Shown here one piece after another: positions 45,192 through 55,921 of a stretch of DNA of 64,000 nt. Source of the stretch: Alphaproteobacteria bacterium (GTDB lineage Bacteria; Pseudomonadota; Alphaproteobacteria; CACIAM-22H2). Made by a program: the position numbers and the translations under genes. Position 1 is the first letter of the stretch; the number at the start of each line of letters is the position of its first letter. The notes below the pieces were generated by a model that was given only the letters and a program-made list of their open reading frames with translations, was not told the DNA's origin and did not search any database. The stretch lies in contig JAEULA010000013.1 of the NCBI GenBank assembly GCA_016793165.1, positions 205,323 to 269,322 of the forward strand. Reading direction: 5' to 3'.

Positions 45192-45896
45192 TCACCCGAC
45201 CTTGGCGACCAGTCGGCCGATTCCTTCGCAATGTCCCTCCATGACGTCGCCGCGCTTGATCGCCGCGACGCCCGACGGCGTGCCCGAGAAGATGAGGTCG
45301 CCCCCCTGCAGCTCGAAGGCGGCCGACAGGTAGGCGATCATCTCGGGGACCTTCCAGATGAGCTGGTTGAGATCGCCCTTCTGGCGCAGCTCGCCGTTGA
45401 CCTTGAGCCAGATCTCCCCGTGGTCCGGGTGGCCGACCTCGCTCGCCGGCACGATGTCGGTCATCGGCGCCGAGTGCTCGAACGCCTTGCCGATCTCCCA
45501 GGGACGGCCGCCCTTCTTGCAGTCCTCCTGCAGGTCGCGGCGGGTCATGTCGAGGCCGAGCGCGTAGCCGTAGACGTGGTCGAGCGCGCGCGCGAGCGGG
45601 ATGTCGCGGCCGCCCTTGCCGATCGCCACAACCATCTCGATCTCGTGGTGCACGTTCTTGCTCTGCGGCGGATAGGGAAAGTCGGCGCCGCCGAGCACCA
45701 GGTTGTCCGGGTTCTTCTGGAAGAAGAACGGCGGCTCCCGGTTCGGATCGCTGCCCATCTCGATCGCGTGCGCCGCGTAGTTGCGGCCGACGCAGTAGAT
45801 GCGCCGCACGGGAAAGCGAGCGGCGAGCCCACGCACGGGGACCGCAACCACCGCGGGCGGTGCGATCACGAAATTGGTCGAGACGGCGACGTTCAT
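45192..45896 (-). CDS. Fumarylacetoacetate hydrolase family protein (fumarylpyruvate hydrolase-like)
   Basis: A 234-residue FAH-fold hydrolase that cleaves C-C bonds in 1,3-dicarbonyl acids. It has IYCVGRNYAAHAIEMG, metal ligands Glu85 and Glu87 (HHEIEMVVAIG) and Asp116 (ALGLDMTRRDLQ), and IFSGTPSGVAAIKRGD. Length and KGGRPWEIGKAFEHSAP suit the fumarylpyruvate/acylpyruvate hydrolase group. GGAAGGA precedes ATG 45896. Last gene of the ABC transporter operon beginning at 49404; it may process the imported acid after ring opening, though other ring-cleavage genes are not visible. Confidence 0.87.
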   Translation of the reverse strand: MNVAVSTNFVIAPPAVVAVPVRGLAARFPVRRIYCVGRNYAAHAIEMGSDPNREPPFFFQKNPDNLVLGGADFPYPPQSKNVHHEIEMVVAIGKGGRDIPLARALDHVYGYALGLDMTRRDLQEDCKKGGRPWEIGKAFEHSAPMTDIVPASEVGHPDHGEIWLKVNGELRQKGDLNQLIWKVPEMIAYLSAAFELQGGDLIFSGTPSGVAAIKRGDVMEGHCEGIGRLVAKVG

Positions 45897-45922
45897 TGCA
45901 GCAAGTCCTTCCGGTTCGTTGG

Positions 45923-46675
45923 TCAGCGTGAAGCGGCGTAGTAATCCACCTTGCGCTCGGCCCAGGCCAGCACCTCGTTGAGCGCGAAGGCGAAGGCGAA
46001 GAGCACGAGGAGAAGCGCCCACATGTGTTCCATGAGGAAGTGGGCGGAGTAGATCTCGAACAGGGTACCGAAACCGACGACCGAGACCAGCAGCTGGCCG
46101 ATCACCACGCCCTTGACGGCGCGGATCAGGCCGAGCCGGATGCCGGTGATGATCTCGGGCAGCGCGGCCCAGAGATATATCTTGGCGAAGGCCTGCAGCC
46201 CGCTCGCGCCGAAGCTCTGCGCCATCTCGACCAGCGACGGCGAGATGTTGCGCACGCCGGCGCGCGCGTTGAGGACGATGATCCAGACGGCGAACATCAC
46301 GACGGTGAGCACGATGGTCGTCTCGCCGATGCCCGCGAGCACCATGATCACGGGCACGAGGGCGCTCAGCGGCGCCGACAGGAACAGATTGACCCAGGGA
46401 AGCACCAGGCGATCGGCGATCGGCGAGCGGCCGATGAGCACGCCGAGCGGAACACCGAGGCCGATCGCGATGCCGGTTCCCAGCGCGAACGACCTGCCGG
46501 TGATCGCCAGCGCCTCGCGGAACGACGGCGTCGGCACGATCTCGACGACGCGCCAGAAGATCCGGGACAGCGGCGGCAGGATCATCCCGATCTCGGTGCG
46601 GCCGGCCAGCTCCCAGACCACCGCCCAGACGGCCAGCGAGGCGAACAACGGCAGCCGGATTCCGAAGAGGACCAT
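45923..46675 (-). CDS. ABC transporter permease, SsuC/TauC type (permease 1)
   Basis: A 250-residue inner-membrane permease with about six helices. The coupling loop LVEMAQSFGASGLQAFAKIY is the EAA motif of the taurine/sulfonate/nitrate family. The end NEVLAWAERKVDYYAASR is also typical. It lies 13 bases after the ATPase gene and 26 before the FAH-family gene. The operon has a second, different permease gene, so the channel may be a heterodimer. Confidence 0.9.
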   Translation of the reverse strand: MVLFGIRLPLFASLAVWAVVWELAGRTEIGMILPPLSRIFWRVVEIVPTPSFREALAITGRSFALGTGIAIGLGVPLGVLIGRSPIADRLVLPWVNLFLSAPLSALVPVIMVLAGIGETTIVLTVVMFAVWIIVLNARAGVRNISPSLVEMAQSFGASGLQAFAKIYLWAALPEIITGIRLGLIRAVKGVVIGQLLVSVVGFGTLFEIYSAHFLMEHMWALLLVLFAFAFALNEVLAWAERKVDYYAASR

Positions 46676-46688
46676 CGCTCGGCGCGCC

Positions 46689-47486
46689 TCAATCCAGGTA
46701 CTTCTTCAGCCCCTGCCAGATGCTCTCGACGGCGTCGAGATAGGCGGGGTGGCGGCGGATCAGCTCGGGATCGCCGCCGCGCGGGATCCTCGGCTCGACG
46801 ATCGCCGAGACGCGGCTCGGGCGGCGGGACAGGATGACGATGCGGTCCGAGACGTACACCGCCTCCTCGATGCTGTGCGTCACGAAGATGAACGTCTTGC
46901 GCTCGTTGGCGACGAGCTCGAGCATGTCCTCCTGGAACTTGCGCCGTGTCTGCTCATCGACCGCCGAGAACGGCTCGTCCATCAGCAGGACCTTGGCGTC
47001 GACGGCCAGCGCGCGCGCGAGGCCGACCCGCTGGCGCATGCCGCCGGACAGCTCGTGCGGATACTTGAGCTCGAACCCCTTCAGGCCGACACGCGCGATG
47101 TGGCGCTCGGCCGCCGCCTCGCGCTCCGCCTTCGGCACGCCGCGCAGCTCCAGCCCGAACGCGACGTTGCGGATCACGCTGGCCCACGGCATGAGCGCGA
47201 AGTCCTGGAAGACGAAGGCGCGCTCGGGACCGGGGCCCGTCACCTTCCGCCCGGCCACCATCACCTCGCCGCCGCTCGCCGGGATCAGCCCGGCGATGAT
47301 CTTGAGCAGGGTCGTCTTGCCGCAACCCGAAGGGCCGAGCAGCGTCGTGAGGCGTCCCTCGGGGAAGTCGAGCGTGACCCCGCTCAGGGCCTCGACATTG
47401 CCTGCATACGTCTTGGTGACGCCACGCACCTGGACGATCGGGGCGGCGACCGGCTCGGCTGCGGGAACGGGGGCGGCTGCGATCAT
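46689..47486 (-). CDS. ABC transporter ATPase, SsuB/TauB type
   Basis: A 265-residue ATPase. Walker A LLGPSGCGKTTLLK, Q-loop FVFQDFALMPW, signature [15 protein letters not shown], Walker B VLLMDEPFSAVD and switch His FVTHSIEEA are all present. The MDEPFSAVD and THSIEEAVYVSDRI sequences are characteristic of the nitrate/taurine/sulfonate group. Start ATG 47486 overlaps the end of permease 2. Confidence 0.92.
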   Translation of the reverse strand: MIAAAPVPAAEPVAAPIVQVRGVTKTYAGNVEALSGVTLDFPEGRLTTLLGPSGCGKTTLLKIIAGLIPASGGEVMVAGRKVTGPGPERAFVFQDFALMPWASVIRNVAFGLELRGVPKAEREAAAERHIARVGLKGFELKYPHELSGGMRQRVGLARALAVDAKVLLMDEPFSAVDEQTRRKFQEDMLELVANERKTFIFVTHSIEEAVYVSDRIVILSRRPSRVSAIVEPRIPRGGDPELIRRHPAYLDAVESIWQGLKKYLD

Positions 47487-48244
47487 GACGCGCGCTTCTC
47501 CGGGCGAAACAGCGTGACCTCGATGCGCTCGATCGCCTCGATGAAGAGCACCGACGCGACGACGATCGAGAGGATGGCGGCGTACATCTTCGGGTATTCG
47601 GCGACCGACTGGTTGTAGGTGATGAGGTCGCCGATCCCGGTGGGCGTGATGAGCAGCTCGGCGAGGATCACGCCGATGAAGCCGGAAGCGCATCCGAGGC
47701 GCAGGCCCGCGAAGATCAGCGGGGCCGCCGCGGGCAGCACGATCCTGGCGATCACCTGCGCGCGCGAACCGAGGAAGGCGCGCCCCATCTCGACCAGCGA
47801 CGCAGGCGTGCTGCGCACCGCGCTCATCGCGTTCAGCACGATCACTGGCATCGCCATGATGCACACCGTCAGCACCTTGGCAGCGAGGCCGATCCCGTAG
47901 GCGAAGGTCAGCACGGGGATCAGCGCGGCGAGCGGCGCGGCCTGGGCGACGATGAAGATCGGCGCGAACAGCCACTCGGACGGCCGGTGCAGGCCCATGG
48001 TCACGCCCAGCGCGACGCCGAGCGCGATCGAGACAGCGAGGCCGAGCGCGAGCGGCTTGAGCGTGACGGCAAAGGCGATCGGCAGCGAGCCGTCGGCGAG
48101 CATCGCGGCGAGCGCCGCGATCGTCTCGAGGAAGGTGGGGAACGCCGCCGACAGCGGCACGCGTCCCGCGATCTCCCATGCGAGAAGGGCCGCGCCGAAG
48201 GAGAGCGCGCGCAGGACGAGCGGATGCGTGAGCACGACGCGCAT
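47483..48244 (-). CDS. ABC transporter permease, SsuC/TauC type (permease 2)
   Basis: A 253-residue permease. The first helix SFGAALLAWEIAGRV follows a short N-terminus, and the coupling loop LVEMGRAFLGSRAQVIARIV is the EAA motif. Start ATG 48244 (MRVVLTHPL) gives a normal N-terminus; GTG 48313 would add 23 residues and cannot be excluded, since neither has a clear ribosome site. It is clearly different from permease 1, so the operon encodes two permeases with one ATPase and one binding protein. A gap of 164 bases separates it from the binding-protein gene. Confidence 0.88.
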   Translation of the reverse strand: MRVVLTHPLVLRALSFGAALLAWEIAGRVPLSAAFPTFLETIAALAAMLADGSLPIAFAVTLKPLALGLAVSIALGVALGVTMGLHRPSEWLFAPIFIVAQAAPLAALIPVLTFAYGIGLAAKVLTVCIMAMPVIVLNAMSAVRSTPASLVEMGRAFLGSRAQVIARIVLPAAAPLIFAGLRLGCASGFIGVILAELLITPTGIGDLITYNQSVAEYPKMYAAILSIVVASVLFIEAIERIEVTLFRPEKRAS

Positions 48245-48408
48245 CGATCGCAGGGGCCGCGGCGCGATTGCGATCCCGGGCTGGACGGGGCGTCGAGCGC
48301 TGGTGAGCTGCACGGTGGCGACCGGTCGAGATGATGGGGAGAAGGGGCGGGACCGGCGATCGACGATGAGCGCCGACCGCCGGCTTGCGCCGTTCGCGTG
48401 GAGCGCGG

Positions 48409-49404
48409 TCAGCTGCCCAGAGCCTTGCGCGCACGCTCGAGCGGGGCGAGATGCCAGAAGTCCTCGACCTTGAGCTCGTTCACGGGCCCCTGCATCTGAC
48501 CGGCCTCGACATAGAAGTCGAAGTCGCTGCGCGCGATGTCCGCGTTGCCGCCGCTCGGCGCGTAGACGCCTTCCTTTGTGCCCACGGCATAGAACCGGGT
48601 GATGCCCTCGAGGATCTCCTTGGGCTGGTCGGCCATCAGGGCGCGCTTGGTGCGCTCGCGCTCGATGACTGCGGGATCGGCCGCCATTTCGCGCCACAGG
48701 CGAAGGAACTCCCCGACGATGACGTCGACCTGCTTCTCGTTCTTTTCGATCCACGAGATCTGCCCGAACAGCGTCTCGTCGGAGGCCGGGTTCGAAACGC
48801 CCGGCAGGATGTGGAACCGGTCGCCGGCCTTCTCCATCAGGACGTTCTTGTTCGCGAGGTCGACGATCGTCGCTTTGATCTGGCCGCGCATCATCGCGAT
48901 GATTCGGTTCTCGGAGCCGGGCACGTAGGAGCGGTCGCCGAACTGGATGCCCTCGCGCTTGGCGATGATGTTGCCGATCGCCTCGGTTCCGGTGCCGCGG
49001 GCATGGAATGTGAAGGGCTGGCCGTTCAGGTCCTTCCACGTCTTGTAGGACTTGTCCGCCACCGGGAAGAACACCAGCCGGGTGCCCTGGAACAGGATGC
49101 GCAGCGGCGCCTTGCTCTTCTGGATGACCGAATACGGGGTGCCGACGCCGAGATCGGCCTGGCCGTTGATGACGGCCTGGATCGCGAGGTCCTCCTTCGA
49201 GAAGTAGGTGATCGAGTAGTCGACCCCCTTCTCCTTCGCGCGCTCGAGCGCGATCACCATCGACAGAGTCTCGGTCGACAGGACGTCGCCAAGCGCGATC
49301 CGGACCTTCTGCTGGGCACTGACGCTCGGGGCGGCCAGCAGCGCCGACAGGGCGACGGCAGCGGCGGTGAGCGAACGACGCGACAACTGAGCGAGCTTCG
49401 ACAT
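48409..49404 (-). CDS. ABC transporter substrate-binding protein (SsuA/NMT1-like)
   Basis: A 331-residue periplasmic binding protein. The signal (LSRRSLTAAAVALSALLAAP) ends SVSAQQ. The mature part has KVRIALGDVLSTETLSMVIAL, VINGQADLGVGTPYSVIQ and GSENRIIAMMRGQIKATIVD, typical of the NMT1/SsuA family for sulfonates, taurine, pyrimidine precursors or aromatic acids. Start ATG 49404 lies 6 bases from GGGAGGA; the ATG at 49410 abuts that site and is unlikely. Its promoter region is shared with a divergent FadR-type regulator. Ligand unknown. Confidence 0.88.
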   Translation of the reverse strand: MSKLAQLSRRSLTAAAVALSALLAAPSVSAQQKVRIALGDVLSTETLSMVIALERAKEKGVDYSITYFSKEDLAIQAVINGQADLGVGTPYSVIQKSKAPLRILFQGTRLVFFPVADKSYKTWKDLNGQPFTFHARGTGTEAIGNIIAKREGIQFGDRSYVPGSENRIIAMMRGQIKATIVDLANKNVLMEKAGDRFHILPGVSNPASDETLFGQISWIEKNEKQVDVIVGEFLRLWREMAADPAVIERERTKRALMADQPKEILEGITRFYAVGTKEGVYAPSGGNADIARSDFDFYVEAGQMQGPVNELKVEDFWHLAPLERARKALGS

Positions 49405-49410
49405 CGGCAT

Positions 49411-49417
49411 TCCTCCC
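49411..49417 (-). promoter_or_regulatory. Ribosome binding site deciding the binding-protein start
   Basis: GGGAGGA on the minus strand directly abuts ATG 49410 but is 6 bases from ATG 49404, favouring the latter. Confidence 0.6.
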
Positions 49418-49453
49418 TGGATCGTGGCGTCAGCGGGTTCAGCCCGCCTGAAC

Positions 49454-49480
49454 ATTGGTTCACACCAATCGGTTTATTGG
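49454..49480. promoter_or_regulatory. Candidate operator palindromes for the FadR-type regulator
   Basis: ATTGGT-TCAC-ACCAAT (49454-49469) is a perfect 6-base dyad with a 4-base centre. The second arm is reused in CCAAT-CGGTTT-ATTGG (49465-49480). Similar TTGGT/ACCAA dyads are bound by FCD-type GntR regulators such as LldR. The site lies in an AT-rich 201-base divergent region, 50 bases upstream of the binding-protein gene, a position suited to repression. Confidence 0.55.
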
Positions 49481-49605
49481 CATGTCCAAGATATTCCGCA
49501 CACTGGCATATATTGTCCAAACGAAGAACGAATTTTGTTCGAACCGTAGGAAACCAATCGACGAAATGGTTGCAAGCCTGGTGAACATATGCGATCTGCG
49601 CCGCC

Positions 49606-50325
49606 ATGAACGAGAGCACGCCCCCCGCAGCCTCCATCGGCAGCGCGCCGGCCCCCGAGGCCGACATCGCCAACGTGGTCCGCAGCTTGCGCAGCTTCAT
49701 CGCCGAGACGGCTCGCACGAAGCCTGGCCGCCTGCCGCCGGAGAGATCGCTGTCGGAAAGCCTCGGCGTGTCACGCGCGCAGCTGCGCAAGGCGCTGGCG
49801 GCGCTGGAGCACGAAGGACAGCTCTGGCGTCACGTCGGCAAGGGAACCTTCGTGGGCCCTCGCCCTCCGGAGCTGATCGACGTCCCCGAGCTCGCCCGCC
49901 GCACCACGCCGATGCAGGTGATGCGCGCGCGCTTCGCCGTCGAGCCGGAGCTCGCCAGCCTCGCCGCCCTCAATGCGACGGCGAGCGAGATCGGCGAGTT
50001 GCAGGAATTCGCGCGCGGCTGCCGTGCCGCCCGGACCTGGCGCGAGTACGAGGCGTTCGACGCGCGCTTCCACCATGCGATCGCCAATGCCGCCCACAAC
50101 CTCGTGCTACTGGCCCTGCTCGATACGCTCAACTCCGTGCGTCGCGCGGTGACTTGGGGCCGGCCGCGCCCCGAGGGCGACAGCCCGCCGCCGACGCATC
50201 ACAGCTTCGCGGACCACGATCGCATCGTCGAGGCGATCGCGCTGCGCGAGCCCGCCAACGCCGCGGCCGCCATGCGCGCCCACCTCCAGCGCGTCGAGGA
50301 TCGCCTCGTCGGGCGGTCCGCGTAG
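49606..50325 (+). CDS. GntR-family transcriptional regulator, FadR/FCD subfamily
   Basis: A 239-residue regulator. The winged helix domain covers about 20-90 (LPPERSLSESLGVSRAQLRK, LEHEGQLWRHVGKGTFVG). The FCD effector domain follows, with Asp and His residues that usually hold a metal (FDARFHHAIANAAHN, HDRIVEAIALREPANAAAAM). Divergent from the ABC transporter/FAH operon, with palindromes in between, so it very probably controls that operon in response to the imported acid or a derivative. Start ATG 49606; no strong ribosome site is seen. Confidence 0.9.
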   Translation: MNESTPPAASIGSAPAPEADIANVVRSLRSFIAETARTKPGRLPPERSLSESLGVSRAQLRKALAALEHEGQLWRHVGKGTFVGPRPPELIDVPELARRTTPMQVMRARFAVEPELASLAALNATASEIGELQEFARGCRAARTWREYEAFDARFHHAIANAAHNLVLLALLDTLNSVRRAVTWGRPRPEGDSPPPTHHSFADHDRIVEAIALREPANAAAAMRAHLQRVEDRLVGRSA

Positions 50326-50394
50326 CGCGCGGTCCCCGCGACGAAGCCGCGACCAGGTCCCGGGCCCACCGCACCGAACGAAGGGCGCGCGTCG

Positions 50395-51567
50395 TTACGC
50401 CGTCTCCGCGAAGAGCTCCCGCCCGATCAGCCAGCGGCGGATCTCGCTGGTGCCCGCGCCGATCTCGTAGAGCTTGGCGTCGCGCAGCAGGCGGCCCGTC
50501 GGATAGTCGTTGATGTAGCCGTTGCCGCCGAGCAGCTGGATCGCGTCGAGCGCGACCTGGGTCGCCTTCTCGGCCGCGTAGAGGATGGCGCCCGCCGCAT
50601 CCTTGCGCGTGGTCTTGCCGGCGTCGCAGGCGCGCGCCACGGCGTAGACATAGGCCTTGCAGGCGTTGGTCGTGGTGTACATGTCCGCGAGCTTGCCCTG
50701 CACGAGCTGGAACTCGCCGATCGACTGTCCGAACTGCTTGCGCTCGTGCACGTAGGGGATCACCACGTCGAGGCAGGCCTGCATGATGCCGGTCGGGCCG
50801 GCCGCGAGCACCGCGCGCTCGTAGTCGAGCCCGCTCATCAGGACGTTGACCCCCTTGCCCGCCGTGCCGAGCAGGTTCTCTTCGGGCACCTCGCAGTCCT
50901 GGAAGACCAGCTCGCCGGTGTTCGAGCCGCGCATGCCGAGCTTGTCGAGCTTCTGCGCGCAGCTGAATCCCATCATCCCCTTCTCGACCAGGAACGCCGT
51001 GATGCCGCGCGGACCGGCGTTCGGATCGGTCTTGGCGTAGACGACGAGCACGTCGGCGTCGGGCCCGTTGGTGATCCAGAACTTCGTGCCGTTGAGGACG
51101 TAGCGGCTGCCCTTCTTCTCCGCGCGCAGCTTCATCGACACGACGTCGGACCCCGCCCCCGGCTCGCTCATCGCCAGCGCGCCGACGAACTCGCCGCTGA
51201 TCAGCTTGGGCAGGTACTTCCTCTTCTGCGCGGCGCTGCCGTTGCGACGGATCTGGTTGACGCAGAGATTCGAGTGGGCGCCGTAGGACAGCCCCACCGA
51301 CGCCGAACCCCGGCTGATCTCCTCCATCGCGACGCAGTGCTCGAGATAGCCGAGCCCCGCGCCCCCGTACTCCTCGTCCGCGGTCACGCCGAGCACGCCG
51401 AGCGCGCCGAGCTTGCGCCAGAGATCCGCCGGGAAGTCGTTGCTGCGGTCGATCTCCGCCGCGCGCGGCGCGATCTCCTCGGCCGTGAAGCGGCGCACCT
51501 GCTCGCGCAGCGCCTCGGCCGTCTCGCCGAGTCCGAAATCGAAGGGCGGAAGACGGTTGGAGATCAT
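50395..51567 (-). CDS. liuA: Isovaleryl-CoA dehydrogenase
   Basis: A 390-residue acyl-CoA dehydrogenase catalysing step 2 specific to leucine breakdown (isovaleryl-CoA to 3-methylcrotonyl-CoA). The call rests on the displaced catalytic base: Glu250 in [14 protein letters not shown] is kept and the usual position near the C-terminus is Gly in [12 protein letters not shown], exactly the isovaleryl-CoA dehydrogenase arrangement. Also [14 protein letters not shown] and [20 protein letters not shown]. It supplies the substrate of LiuB/LiuD, whose genes lie about 28 kb away here instead of next to it. Confidence 0.93.
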   Translation of the reverse strand: MISNRLPPFDFGLGETAEALREQVRRFTAEEIAPRAAEIDRSNDFPADLWRKLGALGVLGVTADEEYGGAGLGYLEHCVAMEEISRGSASVGLSYGAHSNLCVNQIRRNGSAAQKRKYLPKLISGEFVGALAMSEPGAGSDVVSMKLRAEKKGSRYVLNGTKFWITNGPDADVLVVYAKTDPNAGPRGITAFLVEKGMMGFSCAQKLDKLGMRGSNTGELVFQDCEVPEENLLGTAGKGVNVLMSGLDYERAVLAAGPTGIMQACLDVVIPYVHERKQFGQSIGEFQLVQGKLADMYTTTNACKAYVYAVARACDAGKTTRKDAAGAILYAAEKATQVALDAIQLLGGNGYINDYPTGRLLRDAKLYEIGAGTSEIRRWLIGRELFAETA

Positions 51568-51646
51568 CGGCGGGCACCCCTGCAGCGGACCGCGTCAGCG
51601 TAGAACGCCGCCGGCGGTCGGTGTTAGCGCCGATCGGGCCGTGGCC

Positions 51647-53509
<1,863 letters not shown>

Positions 53510-53721
53510 GCCGCATCCTAGTCCGCGATCGCGCGAAGCCCGTCGTTCCTGTTAACGGAATTGCAAGAATTGGGGGCGCAACGTCCCGCTCGATGGATCC
53601 GGTCCGAGTGACCGGTTCCAGGTCCCGAAACCTGTCGGATGCCGCGCCGCCCGCGCCCGCTCTCGAGAAAGCGGGTCCTTCGGCATGCCCGCGATCCGGC
53701 GACTGTGAAGGGAATATCGCG

Positions 53722-55050
53722 ATGAAGTCGTTGCAATTTCTGATGACGCTCGCACGCAAGGCGAAGCGCACCCGGCGCGGCACCGTCGCCGTGATGGCGG
53801 CCGTGGCGACCCCGATCGTCATCGGCTTCACCGGCCTCGGCGTCGAGGTCAGCACATGGCATGCGAACAAGCGCATGCTGCAGACGGCCGCGGATGCCGC
53901 CGCCACGTCCGCGGCGATCGAGCGCGCCAAGGGCGGGAATGCGGGCGCGATCCGCACCGCTGCCCTGCGCGAAGCCGGCCGAAACGGCTACGAGTCCCAG
54001 AATCCCTACGAGTACGCGATCAACAGTCCGCCGACGACCGGCGCCTTCACCGGCGACCCGGCGGCCGTCGAGGTGGTCCTGACGCGTCGCCAGACCCCCC
54101 TGCTCTCGAAGTTCTTCCTCAATGCCCCCGTCGCCCTGTCGGCCCGATCGGTGGCCTCGATGCGCACCGGCGGGCCGTCCGGAGCGGCCTGCGTTCTGGC
54201 TCTGAACCCGAACGAGTCGGGCGCGATCACGAACACCGGCAGCACGACCATCAACATGCCAGGCTGCGTGCTGGCCGCGAACTCGACGAGCAGCACGTCG
54301 ATCGTGGTGACCGGAAATGCCAACCTGACGGCGCAGTCGCTTTACACCGCGGGCAACTATAGCCGCGGCGGGTCGTCGACCATGACGCTCGCCCAGACGC
54401 CCCGGATCAGCGCGGCACCGCTGCCCGATCCGTTCGCCGGGACGCCGATCCCCAATCCCGGGACCTGCACGCACAACTCCAAGCGCATCGACAAGGCGAC
54501 GGTGACGCTCAACCCCGGCACCTACTGCCTCGGCATCGCGATCGGCGCCCAGTCCAAGGTCGCGTTCAACCCCGGCGTCTACATCCTCAATCGCGGCGAT
54601 TTCGCGGTGAACGGCCAGGCCGAGGTCACGTGCAACTGCACCGGCGATCAGGGTGTCACGATCATCCTCACGAGCTCCACGAACGCCAGCAGTGTCGGCA
54701 GCGTGGTGATCAATGGCGGTGCGAAGGTCGAACTCAAGGCGCCGTCCGATGCCGGTAACCCGTATCGGGGGATGCTCTTCATCCAGGATCCCCGCAAGGA
54801 CGACTGCGGCAACGCCGACATCAGCCGCTTCAACGGCGGCGCCAACATGAAGCTGACCGGCGCCCTCTACTTCCCGCATGAGGAAGTGAACTGGTCGGGC
54901 AACAACGCGACGACGGCCTGCATCGAGATCGTCGCGCTCGACGTGAAGTTCGTCGGCAATGCGTATCTAGACGTCTCCGGCTGCCCCGCCGCAGGCGTCC
55001 GGCAGATCCCGATCGCCGGCGCGACGACCGTCAGCCGCGTCGTCGAATAG
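53722..55050 (+). CDS. TadG-like (Flp pilus accessory) protein
   Basis: A 442-residue protein with the N-terminal pattern of TadG: RTRRGTVAVMAAVATPIVIGFTG is one membrane segment preceded by Arg-Arg-Gly, followed by GVEVSTWHANKRMLQTAADAAA. The long C-terminal part is Ser/Thr/Asn-rich, of beta type, with several cysteines, and probably extracytoplasmic (FNPGVYILNRGDFAVNGQAEV). No clear von Willebrand domain is seen. AAGGGA precedes ATG 53722. It heads three tad-type pseudopilin-like genes; no CpaF-type ATPase, prepilin peptidase or secretin gene is present in the window. Confidence 0.75.
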   Translation: MKSLQFLMTLARKAKRTRRGTVAVMAAVATPIVIGFTGLGVEVSTWHANKRMLQTAADAAATSAAIERAKGGNAGAIRTAALREAGRNGYESQNPYEYAINSPPTTGAFTGDPAAVEVVLTRRQTPLLSKFFLNAPVALSARSVASMRTGGPSGAACVLALNPNESGAITNTGSTTINMPGCVLAANSTSSTSIVVTGNANLTAQSLYTAGNYSRGGSSTMTLAQTPRISAAPLPDPFAGTPIPNPGTCTHNSKRIDKATVTLNPGTYCLGIAIGAQSKVAFNPGVYILNRGDFAVNGQAEVTCNCTGDQGVTIILTSSTNASSVGSVVINGGAKVELKAPSDAGNPYRGMLFIQDPRKDDCGNADISRFNGGANMKLTGALYFPHEEVNWSGNNATTACIEIVALDVKFVGNAYLDVSGCPAAGVRQIPIAGATTVSRVVE

Positions 55051-55069
55051 CGGGTGAAGGAGACCGGCC

Positions 55070-55516
55070 ATGACCCTCGTTCGCAATCTCCATCGTCGGC
55101 GCGGCAATGCGATCGTCGAGCTCGCGCTCGTGCTGCCGGTGGTCGTGAGCGCCGTCGCATTCGTCGCCGACATCGGGACCGCCGCCTATCACAGCATGTC
55201 GCTCAAGAGCGCGGTTCGCGCCGGCATCGACTACGCCGTTCAGCACGGCGACCTGGCGGGCGTCACGGCGACGATCGCCGCGGCGGCGCAGCGCGACCCG
55301 GCGAGCCTATCGGTGGCGATGACGCCGTTCTGCGGATGCGCCGCAACGACGGTGACTTGCGGCGGGACCTGCCCCGGCAATACCGCGCAGCAGGAATACG
55401 TGACCGTCTCCGTGAGCGAGGCCTACACGGCCATGTTCTCAATGAATCCGCTCGTGGATCGGGACCAGAACCAGACCGCGACCCTGCGGGCGCAGGCCAC
55501 CTTCCGGACCAAGTGA
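55070..55516 (+). CDS. TadE-like pseudopilin
   Basis: A 148-residue protein with the TadE pattern: a basic N-terminus with RRRGNAIVELALVLPVVVSAVAFV, a hydrophobic segment with Glu at position 5 relative to the Gly cleavage site, as in type IV-like pseudopilins. It contains a Cys-rich stretch, CGCAATTVTCGGTCPG. AAGGAG precedes ATG 55070. It sits 19 bases after the TadG-like gene and 2 bases before the next TadE-like gene. Probable minor pilin or surface structure component. Confidence 0.75.
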   Translation: MTLVRNLHRRRGNAIVELALVLPVVVSAVAFVADIGTAAYHSMSLKSAVRAGIDYAVQHGDLAGVTATIAAAAQRDPASLSVAMTPFCGCAATTVTCGGTCPGNTAQQEYVTVSVSEAYTAMFSMNPLVDRDQNQTATLRAQATFRTK

Positions 55517-55518
55517 CC

Positions 55519-55914
55519 ATGCGCCCGGTTCGATCCTCCTCGCGGCGACCTCGCCGCGGCAGCGTGGTGATGCAGGTGGGCATCGCGCTGCCCGTCATGA
55601 TCCTCGCGATCATCGGGCTGCTCGAGTTCGGCCGCGTCCTCTGGGTGCGCAGCACGCTGCAGTTCGCAGCCGAGGAGACGGCCCGCCAGGCGATGATCAG
55701 CACCGGCTGGAACAGCGCGAGCCTGACGGCACTGCTCCGCAGCCGCATCGTCGGCGTCGACCCGGCCGCGGTCCAGGTCGCCGTCACCCCCGAGACCGTG
55801 GGCGGCGTGGCCTTCGTCGCGATATCGGCCAGTCTGCCGCAGCAGCTCGTCTCCTATCTCGGCATCAACGTGGTCACCGTCCGGGGTTACGCCCGCGTCC
55901 CGGCGGCGACGTGA
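55519..55914 (+). CDS. TadE/TadF-like pseudopilin
   Basis: A 131-residue protein with the same design: RPRRGSVVMQVGIALPVMIL then AIIGLLEFGRVLWVRSTLQF. The Glu position of TadE is replaced (MQVGIALPVM), and LEFGR follows the membrane segment as in many TadE proteins. No cysteines. Its ATG is 2 bases after the preceding stop, so it is co-expressed. Together the three form an orphan minor-pilin set. Confidence 0.7.
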   Translation: MRPVRSSSRRPRRGSVVMQVGIALPVMILAIIGLLEFGRVLWVRSTLQFAAEETARQAMISTGWNSASLTALLRSRIVGVDPAAVQVAVTPETVGGVAFVAISASLPQQLVSYLGINVVTVRGYARVPAAT

Positions 55915-55921
55915 GGCGCTG

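Noticed and set aside
49477..49514. TTGGCA and TATATT as a sigma-70 promoter toward the GntR gene
   Set aside because: The spacer is 26 bases, too long for a functional -35/-10 pair.
53510..53721. Possible riboswitch or leader in the recQ/TadG-like spacer (CCCGC-GCGGG pairing)
   Set aside because: Only a short hairpin; no conserved core of a known riboswitch class could be recognised.
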